Positions 7,515 through 15,867 of a DNA stretch of 48,178 nt are shown in pieces (position 1 is the first letter of the stretch; each line of letters starts with the position of its first letter). The position numbers and the translations under genes are program-made. The stretch is from positions 1 to 48,178 of the forward strand of contig CAYNFH010000020.1 of the NCBI GenBank assembly GCA_964396385.1, given 5' to 3'. The notes beneath the pieces are model-generated. The model did not search any database. It saw nothing but the letters and a program-made list of their open reading frames with translations, and was not told where the DNA came from. This DNA is from CAYNFH01 sp964396385 (lineage in GTDB: Bacteria; Armatimonadota; Chthonomonadetes; Chthonomonadales; CAJBBX01).

Positions 7515-9358
7515 ACTACAGACCATGCCGCCGCTTGTGGCTCGCGGCGGCCGTTCTTACCGCAATGATCATCGTACCGGTCGGGAGTCAAGCTCAGGAG
7601 GTCACGCTCACCCGAGAGGGTACTCCTCTGGCTCAGATCGTCGCGGCCTCCGATGCCGAGGTGTCCGCGCACCGGCTGGCGGACCTCATCCAACAGGAAA
7701 CCGGAGCCGCTTTAGCCCTCCAGCAAGCCTCTGTCCACAATAGCGCCGGGCCGCAGTTCGTCCTCTGCACCGTCGGTTCGCGGCGCGAGGTCGCCTCGCT
7801 GCTGCCAGCATGGATGCGGACCATCCACGTCAAGCCGGACGGTTTCGCTCTGGGGTCAGAACTGGGTAACGGCGGACAGGTGGCGGTCGTCGGCGGGGAT
7901 GCCGCGGGACTCCGCTTCGGCATCGGAGAGCTCTGGAACTACCATATCCGGCTTGACGGACAGACCGCGACGGTGGATTCCCACCTCCACGTCGTCAGCG
8001 CCCCCGCCTTCCCACGACGCATCCTCTGGAACTGGGACTTCCTGACCAACTGGGATGAAGATCTCCACCGCATCCACCAGACCAAGGTGATCGATCCCGG
8101 CGGCACGCTGGTGCCTTACGCCATCGCTCCGGACGGGTTCAACCGGCAGTTCAAGCGGGTGATTGACTATGCCGCGGACCACAAGCTGAACGGCCTCATC
8201 ATCTGGGGGTTCGTCAGCGACGCCCACGGCGGCGTGCCGGCGGCTCAGGAGGTGAGCCGCTACGCGAAAGAGCAGTCCGTGCGGGTCCTGCCGGGTGTGG
8301 GCACAGTGATATACGGCGGCTTCTACCACAGCGGTAAGTCGCCCTACAGCATTACGCACTGGCTGGCGGAGCACCCCGAGGTCCGCCGGATGGTAGGCGC
8401 AAACGGCAAGCCCATGGACGCTCCCTGTCCCAGCGACCCTCACCTCAAGCCGTGGCTCGAGGCCGGCGCCCGCTGGTTCTTCACCACATTCAAGGACATC
8501 GGCGGCGTCAACCTGGAGCACGGGGATTTCTTCGCCTGCCAGTGCGACGTGTGCAAGGCCGAGCGGGCCAAGCCGGAGAACGACCACAAGTTCTACTGGG
8601 ACATGATGACTACGCAGGTGCCGGTGGTGAAGGTCGCGCACTCCATCCGGCCGGACCTCTGGCTGACCTTCAGTCCCTACGACGGCTACGACAAGGCCAT
8701 GATGGCCGACCCGCCCAAGTTCCTGCGGCAGTACCCGGGCTATGTCGTGGTCCAGTGGACCTATTCCGGCATGGCCGCCGACCCCAAGCGGTGGCCGGCG
8801 GACTTGCGGCCACCGGCCGGCGCGCGGCACTCCATCGGACTGCTCCACCAGGGGAGTTACTGGTTCGGCCCCGCCCAGTGGTGGGGCTCGCCGGGCCAGA
8901 CCTATGCGCTTATCGCCGACGTGATCCAGCGAACCTGCGCGCGTGCGTTTCAGGACCGCTCCGAAGGCCTGGAGATCGTGGGTCAGGTCGGAACCGCCAG
9001 TCCCCAGAACGAGCTGAACTACCTGGCCTTTGAAGAGTTCACCTGGAACCCCCATCAGACGCTGGACGGGTGGATAACCCAGCGCCTGCCAGCGATCTAT
9101 GGCGGCGCTGCGCTGGCCCGGCGGTTTTACGATCTGACGGCCGACCCGACCACGGACCCGGCCCGTATCGAGGCTGCACGCGATGAGGCGAATCGAACCG
9201 CGGAACAGCTCCGGGATCCGCGCCAGGCGCGCCGCTGGCGGCAGCTCGCCACAGAGCTCGGCCGGCGTCTGGCGCTTGCCAGGGCTGGCAAGACGAAGCC
9301 ATACGGGCCTGTGGCCGGCTCCCTGGAGGACGCCAAGGACCTCTCGGTGCCGTGGTAG
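7511..9358 (+). CDS. secreted DUF4838/GH20-like glycosidase-fold protein, paralogue 1
   Basis: 615 residues. A GTG start with AAGGAG six bases upstream gives a Sec signal peptide (RRLWLAAAVLTAMIIVPVGS, cleavage near AQA/Q). Residues about 30-155 form an alpha/beta domain like the one preceding GH20/GH67 catalytic barrels (RLADLIQQETGAALAL, GGDAAGLRFGIGELW). From about residue 170 a TIM-barrel-like region follows (RRILWNWDFLTNW, NGLIIWGF, GVNLEHGDFF), with Cys343-x-Cys345-x2-Cys348 right after a Glu-His-Gly-Asp segment. The Glu/Asp plus CxCxxC arrangement is characteristic of DUF4838-like proteins (family knowledge). Hydrolysis of a glycoside outside the cytoplasm is probable but unproven. A second paralogue lies three genes downstream. 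Confidence 0.85.
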   Translation: MNYRPCRRLWLAAAVLTAMIIVPVGSQAQEVTLTREGTPLAQIVAASDAEVSAHRLADLIQQETGAALALQQASVHNSAGPQFVLCTVGSRREVASLLPAWMRTIHVKPDGFALGSELGNGGQVAVVGGDAAGLRFGIGELWNYHIRLDGQTATVDSHLHVVSAPAFPRRILWNWDFLTNWDEDLHRIHQTKVIDPGGTLVPYAIAPDGFNRQFKRVIDYAADHKLNGLIIWGFVSDAHGGVPAAQEVSRYAKEQSVRVLPGVGTVIYGGFYHSGKSPYSITHWLAEHPEVRRMVGANGKPMDAPCPSDPHLKPWLEAGARWFFTTFKDIGGVNLEHGDFFACQCDVCKAERAKPENDHKFYWDMMTTQVPVVKVAHSIRPDLWLTFSPYDGYDKAMMADPPKFLRQYPGYVVVQWTYSGMAADPKRWPADLRPPAGARHSIGLLHQGSYWFGPAQWWGSPGQTYALIADVIQRTCARAFQDRSEGLEIVGQVGTASPQNELNYLAFEEFTWNPHQTLDGWITQRLPAIYGGAALARRFYDLTADPTTDPARIEAARDEANRTAEQLRDPRQARRWRQLATELGRRLALARAGKTKPYGPVAGSLEDAKDLSVPW

Positions 9359-11154
9359 CCTTCGGCTGGATAGCAGCGGTGCTCTCGCTTGCGGCAGCGG
9401 TGGCAGCACCCTCCTCGCACCGAGCAGAGATTCGCACCAAGCCGGTCCCGGTCGAGAATCCACGGGACGTGACGGAACTCTGGGCCGGATACGACCCGCG
9501 GGCGTTGCCTCTGGATATCGAGGTGAAGCAGGACTGGAAGGAGGATGGAGTCCACTTCCAGCGGCTCTACTTTACCGGCGAGGTCTGGGAAGGTGAGCCC
9601 GTTCGCGTCTATGCCATCACGGGCGTTCCGGTCGGGGCGAGGCGCGTGCCCGGTGTGCTGCACGTTCATGGCGGCGGCCAGACCGTCTCTCTGGAGTGGG
9701 TCCGGTTCTGGACGAAACGCGGATATGCGGCGGTCACCCTGGACTGGCTGGGAGAGATGCAGGGCCGGAGCGACTTTACCCGCTGGGGGCGCGTAGAGGC
9801 CAACATGATGAAGCAGGGGGTGCGGCGCATCACGCGACCGAGCGTCCGCTACTCCCCCTGGTACCATTGGGCGCTCGTCTCCCGGCGCGCGCTGACCTTG
9901 CTGGAGCAGTTGCCCGGTGTAGACCGCTCGCGGCTCGGTGTGTTCGGCGTTTCTATGGGCGCCCAGATCACGTGGATGCTCGCCGGGGTGGACCGGCGCA
10001 TCGCGGCCGCGGCGGCCATCTACGGGTGCGGATGGAACACCTACCGGGAGGTGGTTCCCCGCGACTCTTATGCCTTCCCGGTCCCGCCCGAGATCGCGCT
10101 GTGGCGCGGGACGATGGAGCCGGAGACGTACGCCCGCTACATCGCCTGCCCCATGCTGCTGCTGAGCACCACCAACGACTTTCATACGAATATGGACCGC
10201 GCGTACGATACACTGGCGCGCACGCCAACGGATACCCGACTGTCCTTGACGCCACGTTACAACCACCATCTGGAGCCCGCGCAGGGCAAGACCCTGGCGC
10301 TCTGGATGGACTGGCACCTCCAGGGCGGCCCGGAGTGGGCCAAGAACCCGCGGATCGCCCTGGAGGCCCGAACCAGTACGCTGGAGGCGGTCGCGCATCC
10401 GGACTGCCCGGACACGGTGGAGTCCGTCGAGGTGCTCTACGCGATCGGCGACAACATCCCGCAGGCGCGGTTCTGGCGGGACGCACAAGTGAAGAGAAAC
10501 GGGGACGCGTGGAGAGCGCCGCTCGCCATCCTCAGCACAAGCGAATCCGTACGTGCCATCTGCAACGTGACCTATCGAGAGGGCTACACGCTCACCTCCA
10601 ATGAGGCGGTGGCGGTCCCGGACACGCTGGGCGCCGTAACGGCGACCGAACGTCCGACGACGTTAATCGATGACTTTTCCCGGGGTACTGCCGATTGGAC
10701 ATACGGGCTGGCCTATACCGACCCCTACATTGACCAGAGCTACCTGCGCCCGGCCACGGGACCGGATGCTTCCAGCGCGCTGACGCTCAACCCCGCGTTG
10801 TGGGGGGATCGGGCGGTCTCCTACGTCGTTGGGACGCATAAGATCGCCGACCCACAGTGGAAAGCGCCCGCGGACGGGGTTCTCTCCTTCTGGTACCGCG
10901 GTCCCGCAGGAGCGACGCTGGAGGTCCACGCCTGGGTGGACCATTGGGGTGCGCGCCAGAAGGAGTACGTCGCCAAGATTCCGCTGGACGGCTCAACGGG
11001 GTGGAAGCGATTTGCGGCGCGCGCCGACCAGTGCGTATCGACGCAGGGCGACAAGCTGCCGGACTGGAGCGCCCCCAACCGTCTGGACTTCGTGGGTACG
11101 ACCCCGGCGCACACATTCCCGGAGTTCGCGCGCGTGGAGTGGATAAAGGCGTGA
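9352..11154 (+). CDS. secreted alpha/beta-hydrolase (acetylxylan-esterase-like) with C-terminal beta domain
   Basis: 600 residues. The GTG at 9352 overlaps the previous gene by 7 bases and gives a signal peptide (VAFGWIAAVLSLAAAVAAPS). Residues about 60-345 are an alpha/beta-hydrolase: PGVLHVHGGGQT oxyanion loop, a nucleophile elbow GVFGVSMGAQ with Ser201, and a YNHH segment near residue 302 carrying candidate His. The layout is that of the acetylxylan esterase/dienelactone-hydrolase group. Residues about 430-600 (LIDDFSRGTADWTYGL, SFWYRGPAGATLEVHAW) look like a carbohydrate-binding or jelly-roll beta-sandwich. A deacylating or deacetylating step on a glycan-like substrate fits the two neighbouring glycosidase-like proteins. 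Confidence 0.85.
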   Translation: MVAFGWIAAVLSLAAAVAAPSSHRAEIRTKPVPVENPRDVTELWAGYDPRALPLDIEVKQDWKEDGVHFQRLYFTGEVWEGEPVRVYAITGVPVGARRVPGVLHVHGGGQTVSLEWVRFWTKRGYAAVTLDWLGEMQGRSDFTRWGRVEANMMKQGVRRITRPSVRYSPWYHWALVSRRALTLLEQLPGVDRSRLGVFGVSMGAQITWMLAGVDRRIAAAAAIYGCGWNTYREVVPRDSYAFPVPPEIALWRGTMEPETYARYIACPMLLLSTTNDFHTNMDRAYDTLARTPTDTRLSLTPRYNHHLEPAQGKTLALWMDWHLQGGPEWAKNPRIALEARTSTLEAVAHPDCPDTVESVEVLYAIGDNIPQARFWRDAQVKRNGDAWRAPLAILSTSESVRAICNVTYREGYTLTSNEAVAVPDTLGAVTATERPTTLIDDFSRGTADWTYGLAYTDPYIDQSYLRPATGPDASSALTLNPALWGDRAVSYVVGTHKIADPQWKAPADGVLSFWYRGPAGATLEVHAWVDHWGARQKEYVAKIPLDGSTGWKRFAARADQCVSTQGDKLPDWSAPNRLDFVGTTPAHTFPEFARVEWIKA

Positions 11155-11939
11155 CAGAACAACTGTCGATCAGAACCGAGAACGAACCGCAGCTATGGGG
11201 ATCTCGGGAGCTGCAGGCATACCTGGAGCGCTTCGCGCGCGACGGCTACGTGGTGGTGCCGGAGGCATTGACGGCAGCGGAGGTAAGTGTCTGCAATGCG
11301 GCCATTGATAGGGACCTGGCAGAGAACCGGGCGCTGTGGCAGGACCGGGGAAATGGCCGGCTGCAGAGTGTTTGGGCCCTCTTCGCGCAGCCGGACCTGG
11401 ACATGACTATGCGCCCTCCCTCCCTCCTCCCGCTGATGGAGGGCATCCTCGACGCCGACATCTGTGCGGAGGAGCACTCGGTCATGATCCGCGGCGGCTC
11501 TCCGGAGCATACCGAGTGCGTATGGCACCGGGATGTCCGCACGGTCGGAGAAGCGCCTCACTACACAAACGTTCTGTCGGTCGTCTTTTACCTCACGGAC
11601 GTGGACGAAACGACGCACACGTTCAGCGTGCTGCCTGGCACCGCCAGATCAGTGGAACTGGAGCCGCTCGAGGCGCAGGATCTGGGCGCCGCGCGGCACC
11701 TCACCGGCCCGGCCGGAACCGCGATCCTGTTCAACGCGGCACTCTTTCACGCGGGGGCCGTACGGCAAACTCCCCAGGAGCGGCGCACCATTCACATTTA
11801 CTGTGGACGCTCATCCCGCCCCCCCATGAGCAACCACACCGCCTTTCCCCGCCGCCTGTGGGAAGGCAAGGATGAGGCGACCCGGCGGTACTATGCCCGT
11901 AGAAACCGGATTACTAACCTGCTCCTTGAGCGGTTCTGA
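11151..11939 (+). CDS. phytanoyl-CoA dioxygenase (PhyH) family Fe(II)/2-oxoglutarate hydroxylase
   Basis: 262 residues. The GTG start overlaps the esterase stop (GTGA); an AAAGG lies one base upstream and a GGAG further back, so coupling is more likely than independent initiation. FARDGYVVVPEALTAAEV is the usual PhyH N-terminus. The iron facial triad is visible: His126-x-Asp128 in CVWHRDVR and His200 in NAALFHAGAV, with a distal Arg (QERRTIHIY) for 2-oxoglutarate. LPGTARSVELEP is also family-typical. No signal peptide, so it acts in the cytoplasm. It probably hydroxylates, or oxidatively opens, an imported intermediate of the operon's pathway. Confidence 0.9.
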   Translation: MTEQLSIRTENEPQLWGSRELQAYLERFARDGYVVVPEALTAAEVSVCNAAIDRDLAENRALWQDRGNGRLQSVWALFAQPDLDMTMRPPSLLPLMEGILDADICAEEHSVMIRGGSPEHTECVWHRDVRTVGEAPHYTNVLSVVFYLTDVDETTHTFSVLPGTARSVELEPLEAQDLGAARHLTGPAGTAILFNAALFHAGAVRQTPQERRTIHIYCGRSSRPPMSNHTAFPRRLWEGKDEATRRYYARRNRITNLLLERF

Positions 11940-11957
11940 GAAAGGATGTCCTGTCGT

Positions 11958-13970
11958 ATGCCCCGCACGAACATAGCGCTCGCTCTCCTGCTCGCCACGA
12001 TCCTCCCGGCTGCGTGCTCACGCGCGGCGGAAGCGGTGCCGCTGACGCAGAACACCCACGCCCTCGGCAGCATCGTAATACCCGGCGGGTCCTCTGACCC
12101 TCTGCTGATCAAAGCGGCAGCGGTCATCCAGGATACGGTCCGCCGATGGAGCGGTGCGGAGCTGCCGGTGACCCGGCGCACGGCCGCGGCGGAATCCGGA
12201 GCGGGCGAAGCCATCGTCCTTTCGACACTGGATAGTCTCCGCACGTCAGACCCGGCGGCCGAAAGCGCGTCGGCCGCCCTGGGCAAAGTTGCGTTCCTGG
12301 ACGACCAGGGGTTTGCGTGCGCGCCGGTAACGCGGAATGGCCGCCGACAGGTGTACGTGGTTGGCAAGACGCCGCGTGGAGTCTTCAACGGTGCGACCTA
12401 TCTGAAGAACTATCTGCTGGACGGGCCGAAGGACGGGCTCACACTCAGGGAAGAGGAGGTCGTCAAGTCTCCGGAGATGAAGGCCCGCGGCACCTACTGC
12501 CTGAGCATCTACGGGGTAGTTCCCCAGTACACGGTGAAGGACTGGAAGCGGATCTTCGACAGCTTTGCGCGCGACGGCATGGAGCGGGTTTACTTCTGGA
12601 CGTCCGGCCACTTTCCCAGTCAGAAGTTTCCTCAGACCTACAACCGTGACGCGACTACCGGCACGCACATCGGTACGGTGAAGGATCTTCGGGAGCTCAT
12701 CCGCTATGCGCACTCTCTCGGCATCAAGTTCTATCTCGGCAGCGGCGTCTTCGCCTGGGCCAATGCGGCCTACCTAACCGAGGGCCATCCTGAGACCGCG
12801 GCGGTCAAGGCCGGCGGCCTTTGCCCCTCCAACCCTCTGGTGCGGCAGCGCACGCACGACTATTTCGTCGAGATGATCGACGCTCTGCCGGAGGCGGACG
12901 GGTTCTTCCTGGAGATGCGCGACGAGCAGGGCGAGTGCCAGTGCCCGGTGTGCCAGAAGCCGGTGGACAACCTCGGCTCCAAGCAGTACGGCCAGTCCGA
13001 GATCACATTCCTGCAGGAGCTTGCCCGCGACGTCTGGCGGAAGCACCCTCACGCGCACTTTTGCTGGAATATCGGATACGCGGAACACAAGGACGATGTC
13101 GCCTACTACCGTCAGATGCGGCTCATGAGTGATCCGCGCTTTGAGTGGCTCGACTGCCGCTATAGCTGGACGTTGCCCGGCCCGGGTGGCGAGCGGCTGC
13201 CGCTCGTCTACTTCTCCAAGAACTCCATTCACTGGGGACCGTTCTACTCCCGGCCGCTGGACGAGATGGTGGCCATGTGCACGCGCATCGCGCATGATGG
13301 CCTCATCGGGTATGTGCCAGCCTTCGAACCCGGCTTCGCGACGGCAGACTACTACGGCCAGGAAATCCCCTATGCCACTAGCCGTGTCCCCTACGTGGTG
13401 ACGGGAGCAGTGTATCGGGAGCTGACCTGGGAGCCTACATTGAAGGCCGAACAGCTCCAGGACCGCCTGCGAGCTCGCTTCTTCGGGGCGGAAGCTCCCG
13501 CCGACATGGGCAAAGTGCTGTGGGGGCTTCGGGACTGGGTGGTCGCCAACGCGGCGGCGCTGACGAAGTACTCCCAGGACTGGATCAGCTACGACACGCG
13601 CCGCGTCCCGCACTCGACTCTGGCCCAGGACATTGAGAAGGCAGGAACTCCCACGGCCAAGGTTGGGGAGAAGGGCAACAGCAAGGTCAAATCCGCCGAT
13701 GCTGCCGCAACGGCCGCCCTGCTGCAGACGGTGCGGAAGCTCAAGGCCATTCGGGACGAAGGGCTGCCTATGCTGGCGCAGGTGGAGCAGGAGGTGCAGC
13801 AGGCGAGAGCGGGTGCGAGCCCCAAGTCGCTGGAGACGCTCGCCCTCATGCAGCGGGTCATTGATGATACGCGCCGGAACTACGCGCTTGCGGTCCCGAA
13901 TCCTGCGGCCCTGGACGAGTATGAAACGCGGCTCGCGAGTCTGGCGCATCAGGCCAGCGCCGCGGAATAG
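11958..13970 (+). CDS. secreted DUF4838-like glycosidase-fold protein, paralogue 2
   Basis: 670 residues. I prefer the ATG at 11958 (signal peptide PRTNIALALLLATILPAACS); the ATG at 11946 has its purine-rich tract immediately adjacent, so it lacks spacing. The N-terminal domain carries LIKAAAVIQDTVRRWSGAEL and KTPRGVFNGATYLKNYLL, as in GH20/GH67-type helper domains. The barrel region includes GMERVYFWTSGHFPSQ, YAHSLGIKFYLGSGVF and DGFFLEMRDEQGECQCPVC. Cys327-x-Cys329-x2-Cys332 follows a Glu-x-x-Asp-Glu segment, as in paralogue 1. Residues about 600-665 are a charged coiled-coil-like tail absent from paralogue 1. It probably acts on the same glycan or glycoconjugate as its paralogue. Confidence 0.85.
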   Translation: MPRTNIALALLLATILPAACSRAAEAVPLTQNTHALGSIVIPGGSSDPLLIKAAAVIQDTVRRWSGAELPVTRRTAAAESGAGEAIVLSTLDSLRTSDPAAESASAALGKVAFLDDQGFACAPVTRNGRRQVYVVGKTPRGVFNGATYLKNYLLDGPKDGLTLREEEVVKSPEMKARGTYCLSIYGVVPQYTVKDWKRIFDSFARDGMERVYFWTSGHFPSQKFPQTYNRDATTGTHIGTVKDLRELIRYAHSLGIKFYLGSGVFAWANAAYLTEGHPETAAVKAGGLCPSNPLVRQRTHDYFVEMIDALPEADGFFLEMRDEQGECQCPVCQKPVDNLGSKQYGQSEITFLQELARDVWRKHPHAHFCWNIGYAEHKDDVAYYRQMRLMSDPRFEWLDCRYSWTLPGPGGERLPLVYFSKNSIHWGPFYSRPLDEMVAMCTRIAHDGLIGYVPAFEPGFATADYYGQEIPYATSRVPYVVTGAVYRELTWEPTLKAEQLQDRLRARFFGAEAPADMGKVLWGLRDWVVANAAALTKYSQDWISYDTRRVPHSTLAQDIEKAGTPTAKVGEKGNSKVKSADAAATAALLQTVRKLKAIRDEGLPMLAQVEQEVQQARAGASPKSLETLALMQRVIDDTRRNYALAVPNPAALDEYETRLASLAHQASAAE

Positions 13971-13976
13971 GAATGG

Positions 13977-15221
13977 GTGGCTATGGCGCTGGGGAGCAGC
14001 GACAAGGCGGCACAGTGGCTGGAATGCGTGACATGCGGGCAGCGTTATCCCGTGAGCCCAATGTTCTTCGGCTGCCTGGAGTGCGAGGCAGAAGGGCCGC
14101 GCGCGCCGCTTGAGATGCGCTACGACTATGAGGCCACGGCCGGATTCGCTTCGGAACCCGGAATCTCCGGCATCTGGCGGTGGCGGCGTCTTCTGCCGGA
14201 CGTGGATGGCGCGGAGCCGGTTACTCTGGGTGAAGGGAACACCCCTCTGTGCGACCTGCCGGCCGCCGGGGTACGCCTGCTGCTCAAGAACGAGACCATG
14301 AATCCCACCTGGTCCTACAAGGACAGGGCGAGCGCGGTGAACGCGACGGTGGCGCGCGGTTTCGGCTTCACCAAGATGGGCGCGGTAAGCACCGGAAACC
14401 TCGGCAACTCCACCGCCGCTTACGCCAGCGCAGCGGGACTGAACTGCACGGTCTTCTGCCACGAGGACGCTTCCGCGACGCAGGTGGATCTCATCCGGCT
14501 ATACGGCGCCACTGTCGTTCTTGGCGGACCGCGCACCGAGAGGCTGCGTGCCCTCGTGGAGGGCGGTGGCTGGTTTCCGAGCTACCTGGCGGACCCCATC
14601 GCCGGATTCGCGGATCCGTTTGGGGTGGAGGGCTACAAGACCATCGCATACGAGATCGTTTCGGAACTCGGTGGCAGCGCGCCGGATCGCGTGTTTGCTC
14701 CCCTGGCCGGCGGAGATGGGCTGTACGGAATATGGAAGGGCTTTGTGGAGCTGCAGAAGGTGGGCATCGTCGACCGTCCGCCGCGGATGTTCGGCGTCCA
14801 GGCGGACGGCGCCAACCCGTATGTGCGCTCATTCAACGCCGGAGAGCGCGAGGTGAGATCGGTCTCGCTTCCGCGCACAATGGCGCTGTCCATCGCGGAA
14901 CACACGGGCGGCAGGCAGGCGCTCTGGGCGCTCTACGACTCACAGGGCGCCGCGGTCAGTGTCTCCGAAACCGAAATCCTGGACGCCATCCGTCGGACGG
15001 CGCTGTCGGGACTCGCGCTCGAGCCGGCCTCGGCCGCCGCGGTAGCCGGGGCGAGGAAGGTGCTTGCGAACGAGCGGGCGCGGGGCGAGACCTGGGTTGT
15101 GATTGGGACCGGCGCTCTCGTCAAGTGGCCCGAGACGTTCGAAGTGCTGTTTCCCCTGCCCGGCGTCGCAGCCATCGGTGAGGACCACGGGAAGATCCAG
15201 AATGCGCCTCGACCTGTGTGA
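13977..15221 (+). CDS. threonine-synthase-like PLP-dependent enzyme with zinc-ribbon N-terminus
   Basis: 414 residues from GTG 13977 (ATG 13983 is equally possible). Residues 17-36 form a CxxC...CxxC ribbon (Cys17, Cys20, Cys33, Cys36), as in archaeal-type threonine synthases. VTLGEGNTPLCDL is the family loop, and Lys115 in NPTWSYKDRAS is the Schiff-base lysine. STGNLGNSTAAYASAAG binds substrate and phosphate, and LAGGDGLYGIWKGF is the PLP-phosphate loop. Members catalyse beta/gamma-elimination or replacement on amino acids, classically with O-phosphohomoserine. In this operon an adjacent FGGY kinase could make such a phosphate ester. A housekeeping ThrC is less likely because no other threonine gene is nearby. 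Confidence 0.87.
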   Translation: MAMALGSSDKAAQWLECVTCGQRYPVSPMFFGCLECEAEGPRAPLEMRYDYEATAGFASEPGISGIWRWRRLLPDVDGAEPVTLGEGNTPLCDLPAAGVRLLLKNETMNPTWSYKDRASAVNATVARGFGFTKMGAVSTGNLGNSTAAYASAAGLNCTVFCHEDASATQVDLIRLYGATVVLGGPRTERLRALVEGGGWFPSYLADPIAGFADPFGVEGYKTIAYEIVSELGGSAPDRVFAPLAGGDGLYGIWKGFVELQKVGIVDRPPRMFGVQADGANPYVRSFNAGEREVRSVSLPRTMALSIAEHTGGRQALWALYDSQGAAVSVSETEILDAIRRTALSGLALEPASAAAVAGARKVLANERARGETWVVIGTGALVKWPETFEVLFPLPGVAAIGEDHGKIQNAPRPV

Positions 15222-15852
15222 CCGCTACGCGCGCCTCTACAACGGCGCGATCTCCGACGTTCTGGACGAGATGGGCTACCGGAGCCAGGCCCTGCCCTCG
15301 TCTCTTGTCCCGCTCGCCCCTGGAATGCGGATACACGGGTTCGCGCTTCCGGTGCTCGGGAGAGTGACGGATGCTAAAGACCCGCAGCGCATCTTCGTGC
15401 CGCTGCTGAAGATGCTGGGCGACGTCACGCCCGGCAGCGTGGTGGTGACGCAGGCGAACGACGAAGCCAGCGCCCACCTGGGCGAGCTGTCGGCGACCGC
15501 CATCCAGGGGCGCGGCGGCCGCGGAGCCGTGCTGTATGGCGGGATCCGCGACGTGGACTACATCCTGCGGCTGGGGTTCCCGGTCTTCTGCCGGTACCGG
15601 ACACCGGTGGACATCGTGGGCCGCTGGGAGGTGGAGGCTTATAACGTACCGATCGATATTGCCGGAGTCCACGTGAGGCCCGGCGACTTCATCTCCGCCG
15701 ATTCGGACGGCGTACTGGTGGTCCCGGCCGAGATTGCGGAAGAGGTGCTGGTGCGGTCGGAGGAGCTCGCCTCGACCGAAAACCAGGTACGTGACGCCAT
15801 CGTGCAGGGGGAGCACCCGCTGGATGCCTACTATCGGTTTGGCCGGTTCTGA
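15202..15852 (+). CDS. RraA-family protein (HMG/CHA-type aldolase or decarboxylase)
   Basis: 216 residues. ATG at 15202 overlaps the end of the previous gene by 20 bases. NGAISDVLDEMGY, PGSVVVTQANDE, LYGGIRDVDYI (the GGxRD substrate and Mg2+ site) and ISADSDGVLVVPAEIAEEVL are the hallmarks of the RraA/4-hydroxy-4-methyl-2-oxoglutarate aldolase fold. True RraA (RNase E inhibitor) proteins share the fold, but operon context and the intact GGxRD motif favour an enzyme that makes a retro-aldol cut or decarboxylates a hydroxy-keto acid to pyruvate. Likely cytoplasmic and acting late in the pathway. Confidence 0.88.
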   Translation: MRLDLCDRYARLYNGAISDVLDEMGYRSQALPSSLVPLAPGMRIHGFALPVLGRVTDAKDPQRIFVPLLKMLGDVTPGSVVVTQANDEASAHLGELSATAIQGRGGRGAVLYGGIRDVDYILRLGFPVFCRYRTPVDIVGRWEVEAYNVPIDIAGVHVRPGDFISADSDGVLVVPAEIAEEVLVRSEELASTENQVRDAIVQGEHPLDAYYRFGRF

Positions 15853-15867
15853 ATAGCTTCTGAAAGA

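Noticed and set aside
7856..9463. 535-codon minus-strand open frame
   Set aside because: Antisense to a clearly recognisable secreted protein; composition typical of a high-GC shadow frame.
12774..14462. 562-codon open frame on the minus strand
   Set aside because: Lies antisense to the DUF4838-like and threonine-synthase-like genes. Arg/His/Val/Gly-rich, with no domain pattern; a shadow frame caused by high GC at third positions.
15202..15852. menaquinone methyltransferase or RNase E inhibitor
   Set aside because: Older names for this fold; the GGxRD site and operon context fit an aldolase or decarboxylase better.
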